Below, piece after piece: positions 48,945 through 57,106 of a DNA stretch of 64,000 nucleotides; position 1 is the stretch's first letter, and each line of letters opens with the position of its first letter. The stretch is from Arthrobacter sp. Soil764 (GTDB lineage: Bacteria; Actinomycetota; Actinomycetes; Actinomycetales; Micrococcaceae). The notes beneath the pieces are model-generated. The model was not told the DNA's origin, made no database searches, and was given only the letters and a program-made list of their open reading frames with translations. Both the position numbers and the translations under genes were made by a program. The DNA lies in the NCBI RefSeq assembly GCF_001428075.1, contig NZ_LMSI01000025.1:129330-193329 (forward strand), in the 5' to 3' direction.

Positions 48945-50156
48945 CTACCGCTCCCTGGCTCCCGCCCGCCACACAGCGTACGTCAACGGCATGCCGGGAC
49001 GGTAAGCGAGATGCGTCGCGGAAGGAGCATTCAGCAGGTGCAGGTCGGCACGGTGCCCGACGGCGATGGACCCCACGGCGCGTTCCCCGTCGGCATCACG
49101 GCCGCTTTCCCGGTGCAACGCCAGCGCACCGCCATAAGTGGCCGCGCGGACGGCCTCGTGCACGCTCAGGTGCATCTGGAGGACAGCCGTGGTGACACAG
49201 AATGCCATTGAACTTGTGTACGACGTGCCGGGGTTGCAGTTGGAGGCAAGCGCCACCTGCACTCCCGCGTCGAGAAGCTCGCGGGCGGGGGCCAACGGTT
49301 GCCGGGTTGAAAGGTCGCAGGCCGGGAGGCAGGTGGCCACCGTGCCCCGCTCACCGGTTCCCGCGGCGGCGTCCCACCCGGACCAGGAAGCCGCAAGGGC
49401 CTTGACGTCCTGCCGGGCCAGATAGTTGACGTGGTCCACGCTCGCCGCGCCCAGCTCCACGGCAAGCTGCACGCCAGGGCCCTCGCCCAGCTGGTTGCCG
49501 TGCACGCGCAGGCCCAGGCCGGCATCGCGGCAGGCTGTCAGCACGCGCCGGGATTGTTCCGCCGTGAACGCACCCTCCTCGCAAAAGACGTCGGCCCACT
49601 GGACGTACGGGCGGACCGCGTCAAGCATCGGCCCGCAGACCAGGTCGGTGTACTCCTCCGGGTCCTGGCCGGCAGGTACCAAGTGGGCGCCAAGGTAGGT
49701 CACCTGGTCTGCTACGGTGGCGGCGATGCGCGCGCTCCGGGCCTCGTTCCCGATATCCAGGCCGTAGCCGGTCTTCGTCTCCAGGTACGTCGTCCCCTGC
49801 GAAACCGCCTCGGCAACCCTGCCCATGGCCAGGCGGGTGAGGTCGAAATCCGACGTGGCACGGGTGGCATTCATGGTGACGGCGATGCCGCCGGCGGCGT
49901 AGGCCTCCCCCGCCATCCGGGCTTCGAATTCTGCAGTACGGTCCCCGGCGAACAGCAGGTGGCTGTGGGAGTCCACCCAGCCCGGGAGCATGGCCCGGCC
50001 ACCGGCGTCCACTGCGTCATCCGCTGCCGGGGCATCCGCCGCGGCGCCGAGCCACGAGATCCGTTCCCCTTCGACCACTACCGCCGCATCCTTCAGGACC
50101 CGGTGTTCCAGGTCCTGGGTCATCAGCTCGGCAATATTCGTGATCAGGGTACTCAT
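48945..50156 (-). CDS. hutI: Imidazolonepropionase
   Basis: A 403-residue amidohydrolase that opens imidazolone-5-propionate to N-formimino-glutamate in histidine degradation. The metal motif HSH is in GWVDSHSHLLFAGDR; further ligands lie in LRVHGNQLGEG and SVDHVNYL; ASNCNPGTSYTSSM is typical of the family. ATG 50156 (MSTLITNIAEL). No hutH, hutU or hutG is in the window; instead it follows an FAD oxidoreductase gene by 11 nt. Confidence 0.92.
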   Translation of the reverse strand: MSTLITNIAELMTQDLEHRVLKDAAVVVEGERISWLGAAADAPAADDAVDAGGRAMLPGWVDSHSHLLFAGDRTAEFEARMAGEAYAAGGIAVTMNATRATSDFDLTRLAMGRVAEAVSQGTTYLETKTGYGLDIGNEARSARIAATVADQVTYLGAHLVPAGQDPEEYTDLVCGPMLDAVRPYVQWADVFCEEGAFTAEQSRRVLTACRDAGLGLRVHGNQLGEGPGVQLAVELGAASVDHVNYLARQDVKALAASWSGWDAAAGTGERGTVATCLPACDLSTRQPLAPARELLDAGVQVALASNCNPGTSYTSSMAFCVTTAVLQMHLSVHEAVRAATYGGALALHRESGRDADGERAVGSIAVGHRADLHLLNAPSATHLAYRPGMPLTYAVWRAGARER

Positions 50157-50167
50157 GGAACCATTCT

Positions 50168-51298
50168 TCAGCGTCGGATGGACCACCGGCTGGCAGCCAG
50201 GGCCTGCACTGTCCGGGATGCCGGACCGTCGCCGGCCGCATCTCCAGGCGTCGCGCTTCCGGACGCCGCCTGGCCGGCAAGGATCTGGGTGGCCGCCAGC
50301 TCAGCCATGGCAGCAGAGGTCTGGAAGCCGTAGCCGCCCTGCCCGGCAAGCCAGTAGAACCCGGGAGCTTCCGCGTCGAACCCGGCCACCGGAACCCCGT
50401 CAGCGGCTTCGGTGCGCAGGCCGGTCCAGGCCCGGCGAATTCCGGTGATCCCCAGGCTGGTGACCGAGTTCAGCCTCTCGACGAGGCGTTCCACGTCACC
50501 GGGCCGCGGCTGCGCGTCCTCGGGACCGCTGGGCACGGTTTCGGACGGTGAAATCAGGACATCGCCGCCGTCCGGGCGGAAGTAGAACGTTTTGTCCGCG
50601 GCCGCCACCATGGGGGTGGCGGCAGGCAGTGGGCGTTCGACGGCGGCAATCGCCGCAGTGCGCCGGTACGGCTGCAGCCCCAGCTTCTCCACACCGCTGA
50701 GCACCGCGAGCTCGTCGGCCCACGCACCGGCCGCGTTGACCAACATTCCCGCTTCGAAGCCCTCGGCACCGGCACCTACCTGCCACCCGGAACCCAGCCG
50801 TTGCGCTGAATGCACGCGGGCGCCGGTGATGATGTCGGCGCCGGCCGCCTCAGCGCGTTGTCGGTGGTCGGCCAGCAGCAGGGGCGCGTTGCAGCCATAG
50901 GATCCGGTGTCCAGCCCGGCGGCGGCAAAGGTTTCCGGGAGCAGGGCAGGACAGAGCTCCAGCGCCCGGTCCACGGTGATGGCCTGCATATGCCCGCTGG
51001 CCTCCGCGGCAACATCCGCCTTTGAGCCAATCAGCATGAAACTGCGCGGCGTCAGGACCGGTTCCGGCAGTTCCGCGTCCCGGGCCGCAATCAGCTCAAG
51101 GGTCCGGACCGTGAGTTCCTGCACCACGGGAGGGCCGTAGCTGGGGATCAGCTGGCGGGCCGAGCGGGAGGACGTGTGGTACGCCAGATCCTGCTCAGCC
51201 TCCACCAGCGCCACGCTGCAGCGGCCGGCCAGCTCGGAGGCCAGGGACAGGCCGGCAATGCCGCCGCCCACGATCAGGACATCGTAATGTGCTGCCAT
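50168..51298 (-). CDS. FAD-dependent oxidoreductase (DAO family)
   Basis: A 376-residue flavoenzyme of the glycine oxidase/D-amino acid dehydrogenase family. The N-terminal FAD motif is VLIVGGGIAGLSLASELAG; SRSARQLIPSYGPP is the second FAD/substrate segment; the C-terminal block is FYWLAGQGGYGFQTSAA. It probably oxidises an amine or amino acid, such as glycine, sarcosine or a D-amino acid. It is sandwiched between kbl and hutI on one strand. Confidence 0.88.
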   Translation of the reverse strand: MAAHYDVLIVGGGIAGLSLASELAGRCSVALVEAEQDLAYHTSSRSARQLIPSYGPPVVQELTVRTLELIAARDAELPEPVLTPRSFMLIGSKADVAAEASGHMQAITVDRALELCPALLPETFAAAGLDTGSYGCNAPLLLADHRQRAEAAGADIITGARVHSAQRLGSGWQVGAGAEGFEAGMLVNAAGAWADELAVLSGVEKLGLQPYRRTAAIAAVERPLPAATPMVAAADKTFYFRPDGGDVLISPSETVPSGPEDAQPRPGDVERLVERLNSVTSLGITGIRRAWTGLRTEAADGVPVAGFDAEAPGFYWLAGQGGYGFQTSAAMAELAATQILAGQAASGSATPGDAAGDGPASRTVQALAASRWSIRR

Positions 51299-51338
51299 CC
51301 GTCCATCCTCGCAGAGTTCGCGTCCCGTGGAACGCCCG

Positions 51339-52535
51339 TCAGGCTGCTGCCTCGGCACGGCTGGCGACGAAGGCACCCACGCACGCTTCGACGTCGTCCG
51401 CTGAATGTGCAGCTGACAGCTGCACCCGGATCCTCGCGGCACCCCGCGGGACCACGGGGAAGCTGAAGGCCGTGACGAAGACGCCGTGCTGCAGCATGCG
51501 GTCAGCCACCTTGGCGGCCATCACGGCGTCACCAAACATCACCGGCACGATGGCGTGTTCCCCGGGAAGCAGGTCGAAGCCCTCCTCGGTCATGCGGCGG
51601 CGGAAGAGTTCGGCGTTTTCGAACAGGCGGCGGCGCAGGCCCGCCGAGTTTTCCACCAGGTCCAGCGCCTTGAGGGTGGCGGCCACAATGGCGGGGGCCA
51701 GGGAGTTGGAGAACAGGTAGGGCCGGGCCTTCTGCCGCAGCATGGCAACGATCTCCCTGCGGCCAGAAACATAACCGCCCGACGCCCCGCCCAGGGCCTT
51801 GCCGAACGTGCCGGTGTAGATATCCACCCGGTGTGACACCCCGGCATGTTCAGGAGTGCCCGCCCCGGTGGAACCCATGAAGCCCACGGCATGCGAGTCA
51901 TCCACCATCACCAGGGCGTCGTATTTCTCGGCCAGATCGCAGATGGCTTCCAGCGGGGCCAGGTAGCCGTCCATGGAAAACACGCCGTCCGTGACGATGA
52001 TCTTCCGGCGGGCGTCCTGCGCCTCCTGCAGCCGGGCCTCGAGGTCTGCCATGTCCTGGTTGGCGTAACGGTAGCGGCGGGCCTTGCACAGGCGGATGCC
52101 GTCGATGATGGAGGCGTGGTTGAGGGCGTCGGAAATGACCGCATCCTCGGGACCGAAGAGGGATTCGAAGACGCCGCCGTTGGCGTCGAAGCAGCTGGAA
52201 AACAGGATGGTGTCTTCGGTCCCCAGGAACTTGGAGACCCGGGCCTCAAGTTCCAGGTGCAGGTCCTGGGTTCCGCAGATGAAACGGACACTGGCCATGC
52301 CGAAGCCGCGCTCATCCATGGCAGCCTTGGCGGCCTTGATGATGTCCGGGTGGTCCGCCAGGCCCAGGTAGTTGTTCGCGCAGAAGTTCAGCACGTCCGC
52401 GCCCGGGCCGCCGATCCGGCCGGCCGTGATGTGGCTGGACTGCGGCGAGCTGATGCTGCGTTCGGTCTTGTAGAGCCCGGCGGTGCGGATTTCTTCCAGC
52501 TCGTCGTGGAGCTGGTCCTTGATGGAGGTGTACAT
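51339..52535 (-). CDS. kbl: Glycine C-acetyltransferase (2-amino-3-ketobutyrate CoA ligase)
   Basis: A 398-residue PLP enzyme that splits 2-amino-3-oxobutyrate with CoA to glycine and acetyl-CoA. It has FCANNYLGLADHP, MVDDSHAVGFMGSTG and the PLP lysine in IYTGTFGKALGGASGG. It follows tdh by nine bases, forming the standard threonine degradation operon. ATG 52535. Confidence 0.96.
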   Translation of the reverse strand: MYTSIKDQLHDELEEIRTAGLYKTERSISSPQSSHITAGRIGGPGADVLNFCANNYLGLADHPDIIKAAKAAMDERGFGMASVRFICGTQDLHLELEARVSKFLGTEDTILFSSCFDANGGVFESLFGPEDAVISDALNHASIIDGIRLCKARRYRYANQDMADLEARLQEAQDARRKIIVTDGVFSMDGYLAPLEAICDLAEKYDALVMVDDSHAVGFMGSTGAGTPEHAGVSHRVDIYTGTFGKALGGASGGYVSGRREIVAMLRQKARPYLFSNSLAPAIVAATLKALDLVENSAGLRRRLFENAELFRRRMTEEGFDLLPGEHAIVPVMFGDAVMAAKVADRMLQHGVFVTAFSFPVVPRGAARIRVQLSAAHSADDVEACVGAFVASRAEAAA

Positions 52536-52544
52536 GGGTTTTCC

Positions 52545-53591
52545 TTACAGTCGGGTCCAGTCGAGGACAACTTTGCCGCCCACGCCGCTGCGGGCAATGT
52601 CGAAGCCCTTCTCCCACTCGGTGGCCGGCAGCGTATCGGTGACCACGGCGGAGATGCCCGCGTGCAGGACCGGGTTGGAGGAGAGCATGGCGCTCATGGC
52701 GTACCAGGTTTCGTACATCTCGCGGCCATAGATGCCTTTGAGGGTCAGCATGTGGGTGACCACCTTGCCCCAGTCAATGGTGATCTCCTGGCTGGGCAGC
52801 CCCAGCATGGCGATCCGGCCGCCGTGGTTCATGTTGTCGATCATCTCAGGCAGGGCGGAAGGGTGGCCTGACATTTCCATTCCGACGTCGAAGCCTTCGC
52901 GCATGCCGAGCTCGCGCTGGGCGTCGCGGACGCGGGTGGTGGAGACGTCGATGGCAAGGTCCGCCCCGAGCTGCCGGGCCAGGTCCAGCCTCGGCTTGGA
53001 AACGTCCGTGATGGCAATCTTGCGTGCCCCTGCGTGCCGGGCGACCGCGATGGCCATCAGGCCGATGGGGCCGGCGCCCGTGATCAGGACGTCCTCCCCC
53101 ACCAGCGGGAAGCTCAGGGCTGTGTGGGTAGCGTTGCCGAACGGGTCGAAGATGGCGCCGAGTTCCGGGGTGACGGAGGGGTCGTGGTGGACCCAGACGT
53201 TGGTTTCGGGAATCACCACGTACTCGGCGAAGGCACCGTCGCGCTGGACTCCCACGCTGACAGTGTGAATGCACATCTGGCGCCGCCCGGCCCGGCAGTT
53301 GCGGCAAATGCCGCACACCACGTGGCCTTCACCGGAGACCCGGTCACCCACTTTGACGTCGCGGACATCTTCCCCCACCTCCACCACTTCGCCGTAGAAC
53401 TCGTGGCCGGCAATGAGGGGCGCTTCGATGATCCCCTGGGCCCAGGAGTCCCAGGACTGGATGTGCAGGTCCGTGCCGCAGATCCCCGTGGTCATGACCC
53501 GGATCTTCACGTCCGCCGGGCCGGCCTCAGGCTCGGGCCGGTCAACGAGTTCGAAACCGGCGTGCGGGCCGGCCTTGTAGAGGGCCTTCAT
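52545..53591 (-). CDS. tdh: L-threonine 3-dehydrogenase
   Basis: A 348-residue zinc-dependent medium-chain dehydrogenase oxidising threonine to 2-amino-3-oxobutyrate with NAD. Catalytic zinc residues C38, T40 and H43 (GICGTDLHIQSW) and GHEFYGEV match E. coli Tdh numbering. The structural zinc motif is CGICRNCRAGRRQMC, and the NAD domain has GAGPIGLMAIAVARHAGA. First gene of the tdh-kbl unit and divergent from a LysR gene. Confidence 0.96.
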   Translation of the reverse strand: MKALYKAGPHAGFELVDRPEPEAGPADVKIRVMTTGICGTDLHIQSWDSWAQGIIEAPLIAGHEFYGEVVEVGEDVRDVKVGDRVSGEGHVVCGICRNCRAGRRQMCIHTVSVGVQRDGAFAEYVVIPETNVWVHHDPSVTPELGAIFDPFGNATHTALSFPLVGEDVLITGAGPIGLMAIAVARHAGARKIAITDVSKPRLDLARQLGADLAIDVSTTRVRDAQRELGMREGFDVGMEMSGHPSALPEMIDNMNHGGRIAMLGLPSQEITIDWGKVVTHMLTLKGIYGREMYETWYAMSAMLSSNPVLHAGISAVVTDTLPATEWEKGFDIARSGVGGKVVLDWTRL

Positions 53592-53700
53592 TGGCGTCCT
53601 TACTTCTTCGCGTGTAAATCAGAGGTCTTGTCCTCCTCATTGAAGCCCTGGGAAAGCATTAGCACAACAAGGATCTTCTCAATCGACGGTGTAGTGACAG

Positions 53701-53714
53701 CTAATGATTAGACT
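53701..53714 (+). promoter_or_regulatory. Leaderless-type promoter and palindrome before lysR
   Basis: TAGACT (53709-53714) ends six bases before the GTG at 53721, and overlaps the perfect palindrome CTAATGATTAG (53701-53711). This fits a leaderless transcript with autorepression by the LysR protein. Confidence 0.45.
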
Positions 53715-53720
53715 GGGAGC

Positions 53721-54632
53721 GTGGAAGTACATCAGCTGGAGATCCTGCGCGAACTGGGAGCACTCGGAAGCGTCAAGGCCGTGGCAGACACACTCATGGT
53801 CACTCCTTCGGCCGTCTCGCAGCAACTGGCCCACCTGCAGCGGACGGTCGAGGTGCCCCTGACGCGCAAGGAGGGCCGGAACCTGGTGCTTACGGAAGCC
53901 GGACAGGTACTCGCGGACGCAGGCGCCGCCGTCGTCAGTGCCATGGCCGACGCCCGCGGCGCCCTGAGCACCTATCACCAGTCGCCGGCGGGCCGGGTGA
54001 CCCTCAGCGGGTTCCACAGCGCCGGGCAGGCGTTGTTTGCGCCGCTGGCACGGATGCTGGACCGGCCGGAGCACCCGCGGATCGAACTGTCCGACGAGGA
54101 CGTGGCCCAGCAGGACTTCCCTGCCCTCACGGCGCGGTACGACTTGGTCCTGGCGCACCGCATGGACCACAGTCCCCGCTGGCCCGCAGAACGGGTGGCT
54201 GTGATCCCGCTGGCGCACGAACCCCTTGACGTGGCACTGCCCGCCGCCCACCCGTTGGCGCAAAAGGACACGGTCACGGCGGACGACGTGGGCGCCGAGG
54301 CCTGGGTGACCAGCCACCCCGGCTACTCCCCCGCCGACGTCCTGTCCGCCGTCGCTGCCGTCTCCAGCCGCGAGCCGAACATTGTCCACCGCATCAACGA
54401 CTACTCCACGGTGGCGGCGCTGGTTGCCGCCGGCGGCGTGGTGGGCCTGCTGCCCAGGTATACGGCAGGGCCGGTCCTCAACCCGGACATCGTGCTGCGG
54501 CCGCTGGAGGGCATCAGCACGCGCCGCAGGATCGACCTGCTGGCCAGGCCCGAAAACCTGAAGCGCCGGGCCGTGGTGATGGTCTGCGAGGCCCTGGAAG
54601 ACATCATGGCCGGGCTGGTGCGGCAGGGCTGA
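53721..54632 (+). CDS. LysR family transcriptional regulator
   Basis: A 303-residue LTTR. DNA-binding residues lie in the first 60 (VKAVADTLMVTPSAVSQQLAHL), and the effector domain covers about 90-295. It is divergent from tdh-kbl across 129 nt, so control of threonine degradation is the natural guess. The GTG start has no ribosome site and sits directly behind a -10 box. Effector unknown; threonine or glycine would be candidates. Confidence 0.9.
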   Translation: MEVHQLEILRELGALGSVKAVADTLMVTPSAVSQQLAHLQRTVEVPLTRKEGRNLVLTEAGQVLADAGAAVVSAMADARGALSTYHQSPAGRVTLSGFHSAGQALFAPLARMLDRPEHPRIELSDEDVAQQDFPALTARYDLVLAHRMDHSPRWPAERVAVIPLAHEPLDVALPAAHPLAQKDTVTADDVGAEAWVTSHPGYSPADVLSAVAAVSSREPNIVHRINDYSTVAALVAAGGVVGLLPRYTAGPVLNPDIVLRPLEGISTRRRIDLLARPENLKRRAVVMVCEALEDIMAGLVRQG

Positions 54633-54680
54633 GCCGGGCCGTCCGGATTAAGAACGCCGGACCGGGCAGGGATGCAGGCC

Positions 54681-55391
54681 TTACGCCCCGTCGTCGTCCT
54701 GGTGGTTGCCGTCGTCCTGGTGGTTGCCCTGGCCCATCTTGTGTCCCAGGCCGTGGCCGCGTCCCAAGCCCCTTCCCAAGCCAAGGCCCGGCCCGTCACC
54801 GGCACCCTTCACAACCCGCCCGGCGGTGGCCTTGTCCCCGTCCTTCACGCCCGAGATGCGTACGGTGTCCCCCACGGCGATGTCCGTGATGGTTCCGTCC
54901 GCCGGCTTAAGCCGCTTGCCGCCGTCGCCTGTAGCATTTGGGCCGTTTGTCCCTGAGCCGCTTGTCCCTGAACCATCCGCGGCCGGGGCAGGTATAACGG
55001 TGATCTTTGTATCACCGTTCACCGTGTACGTCTGGGAGAAGCCGTCCTCGCTCTTGACGGTAATGGCCGAATCGCTGACCGATTCCACGGTTCCGCGCTG
55101 TTCCAGCTTGGTCTGGAAGGTTCCGTCGGGGTTCTTGACCACGCCCTCGCCATGGAGCGGCTGCGGTCGCTGGGCCTTCCTGTCCAGTTTGTCCTGCTGG
55201 CCGGGTGCCGTGGCCTTCCCGGGCGCCTTTTCCTGGCCCGGCGCTGACTGGCCGGGTGCCGCCTGGGAGGGCGACGGCGCGGGCGTGCCGGTGGCCGACC
55301 AGGCCAGGGCGGCTCCCGTGCCCGACAAGGCCAGGGCCACTGCCCCGGCCAGCGCTGCCTTGCGCACTTTCAGCGGGTCCCCAACAAACAT
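54681..55391 (-). CDS. Exported DUF5666-type protein with His/Gly-rich tail
   Basis: A 236-residue protein with an N-terminal membrane/signal segment (about 12-33), a low-complexity Pro/Gln/Ala/Lys region (35-70), and beta-rich units GTVESVSDSAITVKSEDG and DGTITDIAVGDTVRISGV, resembling DUF5666. The tail is Gly/His/Asp-rich with a tandem GNHQDD unit, which could bind metal. ATG 55391 is preferred because GGAGGAG precedes it. Function unknown. Confidence 0.75.
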   Translation of the reverse strand: MFVGDPLKVRKAALAGAVALALSGTGAALAWSATGTPAPSPSQAAPGQSAPGQEKAPGKATAPGQQDKLDRKAQRPQPLHGEGVVKNPDGTFQTKLEQRGTVESVSDSAITVKSEDGFSQTYTVNGDTKITVIPAPAADGSGTSGSGTNGPNATGDGGKRLKPADGTITDIAVGDTVRISGVKDGDKATAGRVVKGAGDGPGLGLGRGLGRGHGLGHKMGQGNHQDDGNHQDDDGA

Positions 55392-55526
55392 GTCTGTCTC
55401 CTCCACAGCTCCAGTACGGCCAGGTCAGCGCCCAGAGCCGCATCCTGCGCATCAGTCTAGGGCCGCACTCCGTTGCTGGAAATAAGTACTTTGGCCGCAT
55501 GCGCACATGAGTACTTAAAGCAAAAA

Positions 55527-55584
55527 ACTGGGTAGCAGCAGGTGTCGTTATGAGTCCTCAAAACGACACCTGCTGCTACCCAGT
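55527..55584. repeat. Long palindromic element, copy B
   Basis: A 27-bp stem with one mismatch and a GTCC loop; left arm starts ACTGGGTAGCAGCAGGTG, right arm starts TCAAAACGACACCTGC. It lies 13 nt after the gatB stop. It shares GGTAGC, GTGTCGTTTTGA and the flank CAGTTGGG with copy A, while the 5-bp block between differs in both arms. Confidence 0.88.
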
Positions 55585-55597
55585 TGGGTGGGAAAGG

Positions 55598-57106
55598 CTA
55601 GACGGTGACGCCCAGCTTCTCCAGGATCAGTTCCTTCACGCGGCCGGCATCGGCCTGCCCGCGGGTGGCCTTCATGACCGCGCCAACGATGGCACCGACG
55701 GCCTGGACCTTGCCGCCGCGGATCTTCTCCGCGACGCCGGGCTGGGCAGCCAGTGCGGCGTCGATGGCTTCCAGGAGGGGCCCGTCGTCGGACACCACGG
55801 CGAGGCCGCGCTTTTCGACGATCTCTTCAGGGCTGCCCTCGCCGGCGAGCACGCCGTCCAGCACCTGGGTAGCCATCTTGTTGTTGATCTTGCCGGCTTC
55901 CACCATCCGGCTGAGCTCCACGATGGTGGCGGGCTGGACGCCCAACTGGCCGGGGTCAACGTCGGCGGCCTTGGCGCGGCCCACGATCTCGCCCATCCAC
56001 CACTTGCGGGCCACGGACGCCGAAGCGCCGGCCGCGATGGTTTCCTCGATCTCATCCAGGACGCCGGCGTTCACCACGTCGCGGAATTCCAGGTCCGAGT
56101 AGCCCCAGTCCGCCTTGAGGCGCTTGCGGCGCTCGGCCGGGGGCTCGGGCAGCGTGGCGCGCAGTTCCTCCACCCATTCGCGGGAGGCAACCACGGGGAC
56201 CAAATCCGGTTCCGGGAAGTAGCGGTAGTCGTCCGCGTCGGACTTGGGCCGGCCCGAGGTGGTGGTGCGGGTGTCCTCGTGCCAGTGCCGGGTCTCCTGC
56301 ACCACAGGGCTGCCGGAGTCCAGGACGGCGGCGTGGCGCTGGATTTCGTAGCGGACGGCGTGTTCGACGGCGCGCAGCGAGTTAACGTTCTTGGTTTCGG
56401 ACCGGATGCCGAACCGTTCGCGCCCGTGCGGGCGGAGCGAGACGTTGGCATCGCACCGCACGTTGCCGCGTTCCATGCGGGCATCGGAGACACCCAGGTT
56501 CTTCACGATCTCGCGGATGGCGGCCACGTACGCCTTGGCCAGTTCCGGCGCCCGCGAACCGGCACCTTCGATGGGCTTGGTGACAATTTCCACCAGCGGA
56601 ACACCGGCGCGGTTGTAATCCACCAGGGAGAAGTCGGCGCCGTGGATGCGGCCGGTGGCGCCGCCCATGTGGGTCAGCTTTCCGGCGTCCTCCTCCATGT
56701 GCGCGCGCTCGATATCCACGCGGAACACGGTGCCGTCCTCGAGTTCAACGTCCAGGTAGCCGTCGTAGGCGATGGGCTCGTCGTACTGGGAGGTCTGGAA
56801 GTTCTTGGGGGTGTCCGGGTAGAAGTAGTTCTTCCGGGCGAACCGGCAGGATTCGGCGATCTTGCAGTTCAGTGCCAGGCCGATCTTGATGGAGGACTCC
56901 ACCGCCGTCTTGTTGACCACGGGCAGGACGCCCGGCATGCCCAGGTCCACCTCGTTGACGTTGGTGTTGGGCTCGTCACCGAAGACGTTGGGGGCCGAGG
57001 AGAACATCTTGGTCTTGGTGTTGAGCTCCACGTGGACCTCGAAGCCCAGGACGGGGTCGTACTTCTCCATGGCCTCGTCGAAGCTCAGGATTGCCTCGGT
57101 GTTCAT
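55598..57106 (-). CDS. gatB: Aspartyl/glutamyl-tRNA amidotransferase subunit B
   Basis: A 502-residue subunit of GatCAB, which amidates mischarged Glu-tRNA-Gln and Asp-tRNA-Asn. The kinase-like domain opens with YDPVLGFEVHVELNTKTKMFS and has the GatB signature around DYNRAGVPLVEIVTKP; YRYFPEPDL follows. The C-terminal YqeY-like tRNA-binding tail covers about 385-500. ATG 57106 overlaps the gatA stop (TAATG). Confidence 0.97.
   Translation of the reverse strand: MNTEAILSFDEAMEKYDPVLGFEVHVELNTKTKMFSSAPNVFGDEPNTNVNEVDLGMPGVLPVVNKTAVESSIKIGLALNCKIAESCRFARKNYFYPDTPKNFQTSQYDEPIAYDGYLDVELEDGTVFRVDIERAHMEEDAGKLTHMGGATGRIHGADFSLVDYNRAGVPLVEIVTKPIEGAGSRAPELAKAYVAAIREIVKNLGVSDARMERGNVRCDANVSLRPHGRERFGIRSETKNVNSLRAVEHAVRYEIQRHAAVLDSGSPVVQETRHWHEDTRTTTSGRPKSDADDYRYFPEPDLVPVVASREWVEELRATLPEPPAERRKRLKADWGYSDLEFRDVVNAGVLDEIEETIAAGASASVARKWWMGEIVGRAKAADVDPGQLGVQPATIVELSRMVEAGKINNKMATQVLDGVLAGEGSPEEIVEKRGLAVVSDDGPLLEAIDAALAAQPGVAEKIRGGKVQAVGAIVGAVMKATRGQADAGRVKELILEKLGVTV

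Noticed and set aside
48945..50156. Complete histidine utilisation cluster
   Set aside because: Only hutI is present; no hutH, hutU, hutG or formiminoglutamase gene occurs in the window.
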